Assembly: GCA_918026815.1 (NCBI GenBank) | Contig: CAKJVC010000012.1 | Coordinates: 2,356,001 to 2,420,000, forward strand | Length of the DNA stretch: 64,000 bases | Reading direction: 5' to 3' | Source of the DNA: Chalara sp. BL73 | Lineage: Eukaryota; Ascomycota; Leotiomycetes; Helotiales | Part shown: positions 1 through 10,769 of the stretch, in pieces | Numbering within the stretch: the first letter of the stretch is position 1 | Layout of the letters: every line of letters begins with the position of its first letter | Program-made: the position numbers and the translations under genes | Notes under the pieces: generated by a model | What the model was told of the DNA's origin: nothing | Databases searched by the model: none | The model's input: only the letters and a program-made list of their open reading frames with translations

Positions 1-408
1 GCCGGGTGGATTCCCTCTCCCCAAAGCTAACGTAATACAGACAAAAAATACTTGATACTGTAGGAAGATGAAAGTAAGGTAGCATTGCTTCCCTCCCCGC
101 ATTTGAAACCAAGCTTCCCAGAGACCCCCGCATCGCGGCATCTACTCAACTACTCAGCAAACACTCACTGACTCCAGGGCGAGTCGGTCTTGGCTCACAT
201 TGTGATGGCGTTTCTACTTTCCAGATATAAATCAAGTGACGATCCTTCTACAAGGTGCTTTAATTATTTTATCTGCTACTGGGATACTCCCTTCGACAAG
301 CAGCCTTGACGTCAGTAGCCACTCCCCGCCTACCTTACCCAGATCACCAGTCTTCTCCTTCCTCTCTTTCGGATCCTCTTTCGCTTTCGTGGGATACATT
401 ACTCCATC
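1..408. other. Upstream region of the MFS transporter gene
   Basis: No coding region is supported here. Short open frames run through it but lack family similarity. The stretch just before position 409 is pyrimidine-rich, as expected for a fungal 5' leader, and probably forms the promoter and leader of the transporter gene. The window edge cuts off whatever lies further upstream. Confidence 0.5.
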
Positions 409-2146
409 ATGTATTCCTGGTTTGGTCGAGGCAAGTCTCTACAGGCAGCAATCAGTAGCTGTTGCTTAATGGCCTTCACACTCTTTGGCTATGACCAAGG
501 AGTCTTTGGAGGCATCCTGCAAAATGAAGATTGGCTCATGCAATTCGGTCATCCCAGTGATAGCAAAACTGGGATCATTGTCAGTTCATACAACTTGGGT
601 TGCTTACTTGGCTGCTTTGGTAAGATACTTCGTTTCTCGTCCTTCAACATTGTACATGCAATCTAACTCGGAATAGCTAACTTCCTGATTGGCGATCCAT
701 TGGGAAGGAAAAAGATTATATGGCTGGCTGCAAGCACCATTATCGTTGGAGCTGTCCTACAAACAACGGCTTATAGCGTTCCACATCTTGTCATTGGTCG
801 AATCGTAACCGGAGTTGGAACTGGTCTTGAGACTTCCACAGTGCCAATGTACCAGTCAGAACTATGTGAAGCCAGGCTTCGGGGACGGCTCGTATCTGCC
901 GAGGTGCTCTTCGTTGGTGTTGGTATCACAATCGCTTAGTAAGTTCGCGCGGATCATTGGACAACCATGGAGGTAGGCTAACCAATTTCCCCAAAGCTGG
1001 TTCGATTTCGGCATGTCCTTTGTTCCCGGTTCCGTTGCTTGGAGGCTGCCTATCGCCTTCCAGATTTTCTTCGCAGTCTTCGTCATTGTTCTTGTTTTTG
1101 GTCTTCCGGAATCTCCACGCTGGCTTTACAATCACGATAGGGCAGAAGAAGCGTTGCAAGTACTCTGCACGGTCTACAACCGGAGCGAGACAGACAGCCT
1201 CATTGTACACGAGACTTCGCAGATCATTGAAGCTATTGCGCTTGAGGAATCTAATGGCAAGTTTAAGTGGCGCAATATCTTAAAGAAGGATGCCGTGCAG
1301 ACTGGGCGTAGAGTACTCTTGGCATGGGGAGTTCAGTTTATGAATCAAGCAGGTGGCATCAATTTGGTTGTTTATTATATCCCATGTAAGATCCTAAATC
1401 ATGCGAAGCCTTGAACAGCGCTAAAATCAAAAAGCCGTACTTGTTCAGAATGTCGGTATGTCTCCACGTCTAGCGCAGATCTTAGGTGGCTGCATCAATA
1501 TGATGTTCATGTTCGGATCTCTACTTCCCAGCTTCTATCTCGACCGCATGGGCCGTCGTAAGACCATGTTCTGGGGCTGCACTGGCCTTGGAGTTTCTAT
1601 GATGATGATCTCAATCCTGCTCAGCTTTCAAGGGACCTCTGTAGGAAAGTCAACTGCCGCCGCGAGTGTTGCGTTCTTCTTCACCTATATGTTGATCTTT
1701 GGAGCAAGCGTCAACTGTGTTCCTTGGGTTTATGTTCCCGAGATCCTCCCTCTTGAAGCTCGCGCCAAAGGGACTGCGATAGGCATCTCTTCCAATTGGC
1801 TTTGGAACTTTACCATCGTCATGATCACCCCTATCATCATCAATCGGCTTCAATGGAAGGCGTATTTAATTTTTATGGCTACTAATGTAAGTTCGTCATA
1901 GTCCTGACAACAAATAAACTACTAACACGGCTTCAGTTCGCTTTCGTGCCCCTCTTTTATCTATTCTACCCTGAGACCAGCAACAAAACCTTAGAGGATA
2001 TTGACTTTCTATTCATTGGAGGTGCCTCCGGTCTACCATTCGGCTCACATGGAGAAAACTCCAGTGTAGACAGCGAGAAGGCTGAGGAGATTGGCACTGT
2101 TAACGCTGCCTCTGCCAAACATGTCGATAACGTGCAACAGAAATAA
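409..2146 (+). CDS. MFS sugar transporter (hexose/polyol transporter family)
   Basis: Plasma-membrane sugar/proton symporter of the major facilitator superfamily. The exact sugar cannot be read from sequence. Five exons are inferred: 409-619, 677-938, 997-1385, 1435-1886 and 1937-2146, giving 507 residues, usual for the family. Start context is followed by the first helix with FGYDQGVFGG (about residues 26-35). Further family marks are GRKK in the loop 2-3 region, GRIVTGVGTG, PESPRWL after helix 6, the helix 7 motif QAGGINLVVYY, a second DRMGRRK loop, VPWVYVPEI and PETSNKTLEDID at the C terminus. Introns are 49-58 bp with GT-AG ends, and phases match throughout. It converges with the dihydroxyacetone synthase gene (431 bp between stops), so it may belong to the same metabolic unit, for example as a sugar or triose/polyol carrier. 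That link is inference. Confidence 0.9.
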
Positions 2147-2577
2147 ATTTAGAGGTCTTGTAATGCATGCAACATCGAAGAAAGTGTACATAATAGTCGA
2201 TAGGTAAAATGTCTAAATAGCTGTTTATATCATTCGAACTCAGAAATTCTAAGGCCGTATGCACTTAACTTTACTGGCTTTAATTATTTCATTATTTCAC
2301 ATTCCTGTAGCAGAAACCTCTAATTCTATTTTAAGTACAATGGTTACTTTCTACATCGTAGTTGATATAGAAAAGAGATTGGACTAACAGAGAGGTGCAT
2401 CGAAGTCCTAATTAGCCCTTATTCGTTACGAGTGAGAAGTTCTGCGCTTTGCTACGTATTTTTATACGTTATTTGGCGCTTAACAAATAAGAGTCTTGAT
2501 TTATGCTCTCTAAAATTTATGATAAGGTACAGGTATAAAATTATATTCACATACAATTAGCACATCACGACATCTAA
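2147..2577. other. AT-rich spacer between convergent genes
   Basis: Contains the 3' ends of the transporter gene (plus strand) and the dihydroxyacetone synthase gene (minus strand). It is AT-rich, and I see no coding sequence or repeat in it. Confidence 0.5.
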
Positions 2578-4904
2578 TCAAAGCTCTACAAATTCCCTTC
2601 GCAGAGTTTCATCCACCTTGATGTTATCTAGATATCCCATGACCTTTGGCGCCATCTGATCCGGCACGAATCCGAAATGTTTGTATGCCGCACTTCCAGG
2701 AAGACTATGGCCGAAACTCTTCATGCAAAATGCTGCATCGACCCAGCGCTCCCATCCCAGGCTCGCATAAGCCTCGACCCCAATGGCAGGGATTCCCTCG
2801 TGGCGACGCAGCACGCTACGCTGGTATTCGCGCGACTGCCGCTCGAACAGGCGCCTGCAGGGGAAGCTTACGATGCGTACGGTGAGACCGTGGGAGCGTG
2901 TGAGAAAATCGGCGAGGGATACCGTAATGCTGAGCTCAGAGCCAACGCCGATGAGAGTGAGATCTGCATCGTTATACTCAACAAGCACGTAGGCACCAAG
3001 AGCGACCTTATCACGCCGGGTTGTGGATTGCTGTGGCAGGGCATGCCGACTCAGCGAAATAATGCTCGGAGTGGCCTTAGCCTCGATCGCAGTGATCCAG
3101 GCGCCGGCCACCTCCTCGCTATCGCCGGGACGTATATACAAGAGCTCTGGCATGGCGCGGTAGAGTGCGGCGAGCTCGATAGGCTGGTGCGTTGGGCCAT
3201 CTTCGCCCGTGCCGATGGAGTCGTGGGTCGCAACGTGGATTACTTGGAGTTTCTGAAGGGCTCCCATACGCACCGCAGGTGCGGCGTAGAGGTAAAACAT
3301 GAAGAAGGTGGATGTGACTGGAATGATAGTTTGCGGCGCGAAGGCTGCAAGGCCATTAGATATAGCGGCCATAGCATGTTCGCGGATGCCATAGTGTATA
3401 TAGCGGCCTGTGTAATCACCATTGATGCCGCAAGTGGTCCTTAGATCAGGCTGGATAAAATGTCAGCGTATTGAGGCACAGATGTTTTATACGCACGCAG
3501 GATTCTCACGTTCTGGAAGTCTACTTTGCCAGGCCAAATCATATTGACAGATGGTGAAAGATCTGCGGTCCCAACCATAAACGAATTTACGGCCTTCGCT
3601 ACAGGATTGAAAGCAAGTCCAGCAGATTTTCTCGAGGGTGTTGCGGTTGAGGGAAATGAGTCTGGTATATGAGCCTTCCAGTCCGCTGGAAGCTCTCCTT
3701 TAATTCTTCGTTTAAATTCAGCGGCTAATGTTGGGTGTGCCTTGCTGTAAGCTACCAGAAGTTGATTCCAGTCTTCCACAAGTTTCTGCCCTTTGGCAGG
3801 AATGTCCTCAAAAAAACGACGGGTCTCTTCCCCAAGCACAAAATGCTCCTCAGGGTTGAAGCCATAGGATTCTTTCATAGTTGCGACATTTTTCTTACCA
3901 AATGCCGCACCATGAGCGATGGCTTCACCAGCTACTGCGCTATCAACCCCGATGATAGTTCGAATGTTGATGAAAACTGGTTTTCCACATTTCAGCTCCC
4001 GTGACTTTTGAAGGGCATCTACTAGCCCCAGGACGTCGAAGCACCCATCCTCGATATCCATGACTTCCCAACCACAAGCTCGCATCTTTGCGTTGACGTC
4101 CTCAGTATTGGTGAGATCAACAGACCCATCACACGTCACCTGATTGTTGTCATACATGACTGTCAAGTTATCTAACTTTAAGTGGCCTGCAAAAGATATA
4201 GCCTCAAGGGCCACACCTTCCTGTAAACAAGCATCGCCTATCATACACCAGGTATGGTTATTAACGACTTCGAAGCCTGGCCTGTTATACACAGCACTGA
4301 GGTGCTTAGATGACATAGCTAATCCGACAGCGTTTGCAATTCCCTGTCCCAGGGGGCCAGTCGTGACTTCAATTCCTTCATGCTCAATCTCTGGATGGCC
4401 AGGACACAGCGCATCGGCACGCTCAGAATGATAGGAGCGTAATTGATCATTTGTCATGTTCTTATAGCCTGTGAGGTGAAGGAAACAATACTGGAACAGG
4501 CAGCAGTGGCCTATCCACAGTCAGCGCAAGAGAGGCACCTGTTGTCTGAGAAACTCACCATTTGAAAGAACGAAACGGTCTCTATTGAAATAGTCAGGCG
4601 TATGAGGAGCATATCGCATTGAGTATCTCCATAGCGCCACACCAATAGCAGCCATACCAATGGCACCTCTAAGAAGTCATTAATGAAGACATATATTTAT
4701 CACGGATTGTGGTTCTCACCCTGGATGACCACCGCCGAATTGTTCACACAAGTCAGCCACCAGTAGCCGAAACGTTTTTAATACGATATCATGCTCTTTG
4801 GAAATAATCGTTGGTTTCTTGCTTTGTATCTCCTCCTTCAAGCTGCCTGCAACCGTGGTACTGACATGGGCCGTAGTTTTAGGGTCCGTAGCTGATGGAG
4901 CCAT
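2578..4904 (-). CDS. Dihydroxyacetone synthase (formaldehyde transketolase), transketolase family
   Basis: A thiamine-diphosphate enzyme expected to transfer a two-carbon unit from xylulose 5-phosphate to formaldehyde, giving dihydroxyacetone and glyceraldehyde 3-phosphate. Four exons on the minus strand: 4720-4904, 4559-4668, 3510-4510 and 2578-3450, for 722 residues (yeast enzymes are about 700). The start is the ATG at 4904; the frame is open further upstream but only from a GTG. Marks seen: GGGHPGGAIGMAAIG in the N-terminal domain, SNGHCCLFQY, the cofactor-binding GDACLQEG...DNN segment, GRYIHYGIREHAM with the cofactor-activating Glu, and ATHDSIGTGEDGPTHQP. GDACLQEG and the INGDYTGRYIHYGIREH block favour dihydroxyacetone synthase over ordinary transketolase. 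The C terminus ends in VEL, not a canonical peroxisomal PTS1. It is divergent from the dihydroxyacetone kinase gene, which would use its product. An ordinary or broad-specificity transketolase remains the alternative. Confidence 0.85.
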
Positions 4905-5224
4905 TTCTTGTAGATTCAAGTATTCAACCACGCTGACGAGAGTGATTTTCTTTAATAAACAAGAGCCAAGAAGGGACGATTACTTAAAGCTAGAATGGAA
5001 GATATATATTCAATGAAAATTATACTTGCGTTCTGTTTCGCTGATACTGTTAATGGTTTGGAGGCCATGGACATCGAACTCGCTCTTCCCGGTTACAAAT
5101 GCACAATAAAGTCAGCGTTAGAAACTTCCTAATCCGGGTAGATATTTCTCGGCGTGGTAATATTTAGATTTCTACTCTCTCAGGCGGCAGGTTTAAGCCT
5201 ACCCGAAAGGTTTATCACTATTCA

Positions 5225-5264
5225 CCCCACTTCCCAAGCTGCACTTCCCCCACTTCCCCACGTG
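5225..5264. promoter_or_regulatory. Cluster of three CreA-like CCCCAC motifs plus a CACGTG E-box
   Basis: Three CCCCAC hexamers fall within 37 bp, at 5225, 5248 and 5256, and the last shares bases with a palindromic CACGTG at 5259. Paired CreA sites are what glucose repression usually needs in filamentous ascomycetes. Binding is not shown here. Confidence 0.45.
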
Positions 5265-5577
5265 TCTCTTATACTGCCCGAAATGGAAGGCGTAACCACC
5301 CTAACCAGAGCCCCATATTGTTATAGAGGAGTCTTCTGACAAATCTGTAAAATAGGGTACGATACCTTGGGTAACTTTTCAAGGAAGCGTTACCTTGATG
5401 CCCAAGACTAGATGGGTTATGCTTGCCCTTCCAAACCTTCTGTCCTCCTGGCGTCCACATCCATCCTACACCAGTGTGTCCACATTTACTCAGTACCATA
5501 TGCTTACCGCACAAGTTAGTGGTAAACCACAGTGTCGGGCCAAGCTAAAATTAGACACCTTGCAGAAGGAGAAGAAA

Positions 5578-5583
5578 TATAAA
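5578..5583 (+). promoter_or_regulatory. Candidate TATA box of the dihydroxyacetone kinase gene
   Basis: TATAAA lies 98 bp upstream of the first candidate ATG of the kinase gene, within the usual range for a regulated fungal promoter. Confidence 0.35.
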
Positions 5584-5680
5584 ACTGTATGAGAAAATGA
5601 TCCGTTTATAGGTGCTACACTTGTGGCAGCCATTCGTGCATCATTTAATTATCTCTTTACACAACTGCGATTTTTTGTTC

Positions 5681-7858
5681 ATGACCATAATGTGTAAGAC
5701 CACCTGAATGATTATTGAAAACATAACTAAAAAGTCGAAGCAAAGTCTTTCGTAGACGACACCAGTGACCTGGTGATACGTTCATTGAGAGGAGTAGTGC
5801 GATTTTCACCTGGGCTTTTTCTTGATCCCACAGAAAAGAGTATGTGCTCGTCGACCATGTGTGCTATTATCAATAACCAAGGTAGTCGTCTTCAGAAGAA
5901 ATCTATATACAGGGAACGTTTCCGACAAAGTGATCCTATTATCCGGCGGTACGTATGCCAGGGAATTTTGAACGTAAAGCCTGACTATACTCAGGTGGTT
6001 CAGGACATGAGCCTGCACATGCAGGATTCATTGGAGAGGGGATGCTTGATGCAGTGATATCAGGAAACATCTTCGCATCGCCATCTGCCTCTCAAATCTT
6101 CAGAGCCATCAAAGCGTTTCCATCCGAGAAAGGGTGAGAAATTTCACAGGTCTCCGTGTATATCTCAACTGAAAGCTCCAGCACTTTGATTATCGCCAAG
6201 AATTATACTGGAGATGCCCTGAGTTTCGGACTGGCGACTGAGAAAGCCAAAGCTGCTGGGATAAAGTGTAAACTTTTACTCGTGGGGGATGATATCTCCA
6301 TTCCTCACAAAGTTGGCTCGACAGTCGGTCGCCGAGGGCTTGCTGGTGTGGTGCTGGTCCATAAAATTGCGGGCGCAGCTGCTGTGGGAGGGTAGTCATG
6401 CCCGTCATGTTATACATCTATTCAGAATACTAATCAAAGAAAATAGAGCCAACCTAGAGGAAGTATACTCAATTGCAGAATCAGTTGCCCACAATCTGGC
6501 TACAATCGGTGTTAGTCTTCAAAGATGCCACGTCCCTGGTCGCACACTCGCTTCTGAGGACGAGATTAGTCTTGGAGAACTTGAATATGGTATGGGTATG
6601 TATAATGAAAGTCTCAGTTCTTACACAGCTGATTTATCCAGGGATCCATAATGAGCCCGGCGTTCAGCGTGCACGAATTGAGTCACTACATGAAACGGTA
6701 CGGCAAATGCTAAGTCGTCTTCTTGATGAAAATAAGAGCGGCAGGAGTTTCATCACATTCGTGGAAACAGATATTATTGTTCTTGCACTCAACAACCTAG
6801 GCGGATTGAGCACGCTCGAGTTGCATGCAATCTTGGACGAGATTCTTACACAATTGAGCTCAAATTATGGGATCACACCAAGGCGTATAATCAGGGGCAC
6901 TATGGTTTCCTCGATGAATGGCCTTGGATTCTCCATAACACTTTTAAAACTCAATGTTGAAATGATTCCACTACTAGACAGCGCAACAGATGCGCCTGGT
7001 TGGATTCCTGCTGCACCGGGTAATACAGAGGAGCCTCCTGAGACTAAGCTATGCCTGAATGAGGGAAAACCTAAACTCTCATCTTTAAAAGGTGTTTTTT
7101 TCACACTTCCCATCTCTCAGACAAACGACTAATCATGTACGCAGTTGACGCGGCATTGTTCACAGCTGTCTTGAGGGAGATTTCAAGCAGCATTACTGCC
7201 GACGAACCCGCAATCACTTACTTCGATACCGTCGCTGGCGATGGAGATTGTGGGGAGACCTTGCTAGCGGGCTCAAACGGTCAGTCTTAGCACCTAAATT
7301 CCTTTCGTATTCTAACATAATCCAATAGCGATATCGGCCGCTCTACAGCGCGGCGAAATTAACACATCAGACCTTATCGATGGTCTACACACCATCTCCA
7401 ACATCATCGAAGCCAGCATGGGAGGTACATCTGGTGCCATATACGGGATCTATCTCAACGGCCTAGTCTCCGGCCTCAATAGCAGCGAACCGTATACCGG
7501 CCATAGCACATCGGCCATACTTTCAATCGCTGCGGAGCGTGCACTTAAGGATTTATTCAGATATACTCGAGCCCGGAAAGGCAGCAGGACGATGATGGAC
7601 GTGCTGATCCCATTCATTGAGCATATCTCCTCGAACCCCAGCGGGCTTACAGTAGCGCTCGAGGCAGCCAGGCAGGGAATGGAATCGACCAAGAAGATGA
7701 AGGCGTTGTTTGGTCGAGCCAGCTATGTTGATCAAGGGATCTTCGAAAGGGAAGAGGAGGGCGGGATCCCTGATGCAGGAGCATTGGGATTACTTAGCAT
7801 CATCTCGTCTTTGGTCAAGACCGTTCAAGCGCAACAGAGGCTTGGTCAGAACATGTAG
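5681..7858 (+). CDS. Dihydroxyacetone kinase (two-domain, ATP-dependent DAK)
   Basis: Phosphorylates dihydroxyacetone (and glyceraldehyde) with ATP, feeding it into glycolysis. Expected to be cytosolic. Nine exons are inferred: 5681-5693, 5741-5839, 5886-5948, 5995-6133, 6182-6391, 6447-6595, 6642-7091, 7145-7279 and 7329-7858. Phases join cleanly into 595 residues, the usual DAK length. The DhaK domain shows [37 protein letters not shown] and MGIHNEPG, whose His (about residue 227) is the covalent substrate-binding residue in the family. The DhaL (ATP) domain shows [10 protein letters not shown] near residue 405 with its metal-binding aspartates, and [13 protein letters not shown] second ATG at 5690 would shorten the N terminus by three residues. 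The first exon is only 13 nt, so automated gene finders may miss it. It sits head-to-head with dihydroxyacetone synthase, the source of its substrate. Confidence 0.88.
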
Positions 7859-10769
7859 CAGGTTTCGTACGCTAATTTATGCCTTACATCACACATACAG
7901 AGCTATAATTAAGCCAGAAAAGGAAAGAAAATAAATGAATTTAGTGGCCGCCTTGTTATCACAAGTTTATGTATGAAATTTGCAGAGTTTCTAGTGTCGG
8001 GGGCTCAGGTGTATAAATAGCCGATTTTCAAGCATTGCCTCAGGAAATACGCTTGTACTACAGCCACTAGCACTAAATTCCGGACAAGATTGTCAATTAT
8101 GAATGCCGGGGCCTTTAAAGCGTGTTCGTTTTAGAGGGTTTGTAAACACAATTCACCCCCTTTAGCGCTCACTCCCGAATCCGTCCCCTGAGGAGAAGAG
8201 AATCGGAGATGCGAGGAGACAGTTTTTTTTTAACTTTGGGGTCAACAATATCATTCACTATTTTAAAGCCAGTAATCAAAAACTATCCAACAGCTACTTG
8301 GCTTTTTTCCCTTCAAACTTTTCGGGATACATGTGGTCCTACGAATGTTAATTTCGACGAAGTATTTTGACTACGGAATGTACATATCAGCGTACTGGGT
8401 ATTGTGTTGGGGCCTAACTCTAGCTAGGTGCGGTATAGTATGGCTTTCATTTACGATACGATGGTGAGATGTCCATAATAAGCTACGCAGCAAGTCCTTG
8501 CTCTATAGGCCAGCTAGATCGTGCCCAGTTTCTGGGTAGTTCGATTTAGAAGCAACCGCGTGTAGCCAGTCTGAAGAGCGTGTAATTCGTTTCAATACCT
8601 GGAAGAACTACGCACTCACAGCTCACTAACGTTATACACTCAAGTATAAGCTCCCTCCTTGAAGTAGAGCACCCGTGAGGCAAGCAGACGTTCCTGAAAC
8701 GCCAAGATCGGGGCGAAGAGTGAATATTCTAGGTAGCGTTCGGGCCGAAGGAAAACGTCGTTGCGCTCATCGTTTTACTGCCACGACGAATAGCCGATTC
8801 TATTTGTGCTAGTCATTTAACGGGACATGTTAAATGTCACCCTCTCCATTGAAATCTCGCCCTGGACGACATTGATTTCTCCATTCTGGTGAACGTGTGC
8901 ACAAAGATGTCCCACTACGGGATAGTGCCACAGGTTGATCTGCTAAACAAGTCACAACATGCGGTACAAACCATCGCCCGCCCTGACCTTTCTCCAATCT
9001 CCTATATCCCGTGGATGCGGAGCCTGACCAAGCACCACAACTCCTGATGTCGGAACCAGAGCTGGATGTACAGCAGCGGCCGACGTAGATAGTCAAAGTA
9101 CGAGGCAGCGTTAAATTAGGGTAGAAGAAAAGGAAAGCGCGAAACGTACCCTGTAAGATAAGTTCAGAAACCCAAAAGTCCCTGCTTCTGCCGACCTTTT
9201 ATTCTCCGGTCAGAAGAAAATAAAAGTAGCCGTTGAGGTAAGGTAATTTGACATGAGCAGAATACGAAATGCCAGTCAGGCCATTTTTCATGGCGGATTT
9301 GTCCCGATATTGAATTCGGTAGTCTCGATCCTTGTAACGCAGGTGAGCGCTATTGGCCTTCGATCATAATCTTTGGTTGCCATAAGCAGAAACCCGTAGC
9401 TAGGGAGCCCGTTTCTGTACTTGGACAATGCAAGCTGGATCCGTTGCCATTAGTATTTATGTGTCCGCACAATGTCCGTTGGCTGTTTGACTGAAATCCT
9501 TCATTTGAGTTGGCTAGGCGTAGATGGCTGATCAAGGCTGCAAGCCTCATGTTGGTAACAAGAAGTTCTGTGTTGTTTCTGGATTCTTGAGCGCGGCGCT
9601 AAACCCTTTATACTCTTAGCCTCTTCTTTAAATGCAGCCACATCACTTCTAAGACGCTATATAAGATGCTAGACAAAAAGCAGGTTGTATACAGAGAGGA
9701 AGAAGTCTTGAGCGCTCTGATGATGGATTATAGCAGCCATAGATGGCGTGAAGGTCCAATATTGGCTGCAGCTCTTAACAATTGACGCTATTTCCAAAAA
9801 TCAAAAACCGGGAGAGAAAGTTGGTCAACCTTGCGGAGTATTCGGCATACCCCCACGTGCTTGATTTCATGGTGATTAGTTTTTGTCCGCGGGGCTAACA
9901 TCCCATTCAGTCTTATGTATTTCGCATAGATTAATTCTGGTGCGTGATTTTATGGGATTGGGATTCAATTTTGGTATGTTCCTTGTTTACGTGTACAAAG
10001 CACATGCAGACCAAGTCCGGTCCCACGGTTCTGGACCCACGGATGCGTCCTCCCTAAATAAAGGTTAAATTATGGGCCGTGGACAGGTCAAGCTTTTCAA
10101 TACCGTACCAGGCCCACCAGTCAGATTGCGCATCGTACAGGACCAATATACAAAGCATTGTACCTTGTCTGCTTTTCGGTAAAGGCCTGCATCCTTGCGC
10201 CTTTATTTATCGCTGGTGGTGTATGTGCGTACGTACTTGCACATTACAGTATGGTGGCTCCTGCCAAAAAAAGGAATATGAACGCAGCAAGGGAGCCTCA
10301 TGGAGATCCGACCATTCAGGATGATGGCTGCCCTTGTTTGTCCCCATCCGACCCGCTAAATAGCCTTTATTTATTTACTTATCTCCCCATGCGTCTTCCG
10401 GGCCGCAATAAGCTGCACCAGCCTCCCACTGCTGGACAGGACAGAACATCACCTCCCTTTCGCCCTCCCCCCGCCCCCCAATACGTCGTAGTGGAAGAAT
10501 TTTCCAAGCTTCCACAGCGGCGGCACGGAAGCTTCTCTCTAACCAGGATATGGCGGCTGGGGGCGGATCCTCGTTTCCTCATCGGTCATTTTGATTGGCC
10601 GGAGCTCCAACTATCACCCCTCCCACGTCAACCTCTTAGCTATCCAAAAAGATGCAGTTGTCCCGAAGAACGTGCTGACCCTGCAGGACTTGAAAGTTTG
10701 ATACATATAGCTCATCAAGCTGCCAATCCTCCAACGGCTCAACCTTGTTTGCACTCCCCATGTGAAACA
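7859..10769. other. Long intergenic stretch without a recognisable gene
   Basis: About 2.9 kb. Open frames here, for example minus strand 8830-9096, start from non-ATG codons or show no family similarity. I see no repeat array, transposon end or RNA gene. The last few hundred bases are rich in C and T and are likely the promoter and leader of the FAD oxidase gene at 10770. The frame of that gene stays open for about 200 codons upstream, but the signal peptide at 10770 marks the likely start. Confidence 0.45.

Larger units (their letters stand above)
4905..5680. promoter_or_regulatory. Shared divergent promoter of dihydroxyacetone synthase and dihydroxyacetone kinase
   Basis: This 776 bp interval separates the two start codons, so both genes must draw their promoters from it. 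Three CCCCAC motifs (the reverse of the CreA/Mig1 consensus SYGGRG) lie at 5225-5230, 5248-5253 and 5256-5261. The last overlaps a CACGTG E-box at 5259-5264. A TATAAA at 5578-5583 sits about 100 bp before the kinase start. No coding sequence is evident. Carbon-catabolite control is inferred from the motifs only. Confidence 0.6.

Noticed and set aside
2677..3444. 255-codon plus-strand frame opposite dihydroxyacetone synthase
   Set aside because: Antisense shadow; it lacks similarity, whereas the minus strand carries transketolase motifs.
4905..4931. Start of dihydroxyacetone synthase at 4931
   Set aside because: The codon there is GTG; the first ATG in frame is at 4904.
6289..6651. Separate small plus-strand gene in the kinase region
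   Set aside because: The frame is an exon of dihydroxyacetone kinase with unspliced ends; splice sites at 6446 and 6596 join it in phase.
8830..9096. Minus-strand open frame of 88 codons in the 8-10 kb gap
   Set aside because: Composition is irregular, there is no similarity, and no supporting promoter or splice signal is evident.
10158..10769. In-frame extension of the FAD oxidase reading frame by about 200 codons upstream
   Set aside because: It begins at a TTG, is Pro/Arg-rich without similarity, and would bury the clear signal peptide at 10770.
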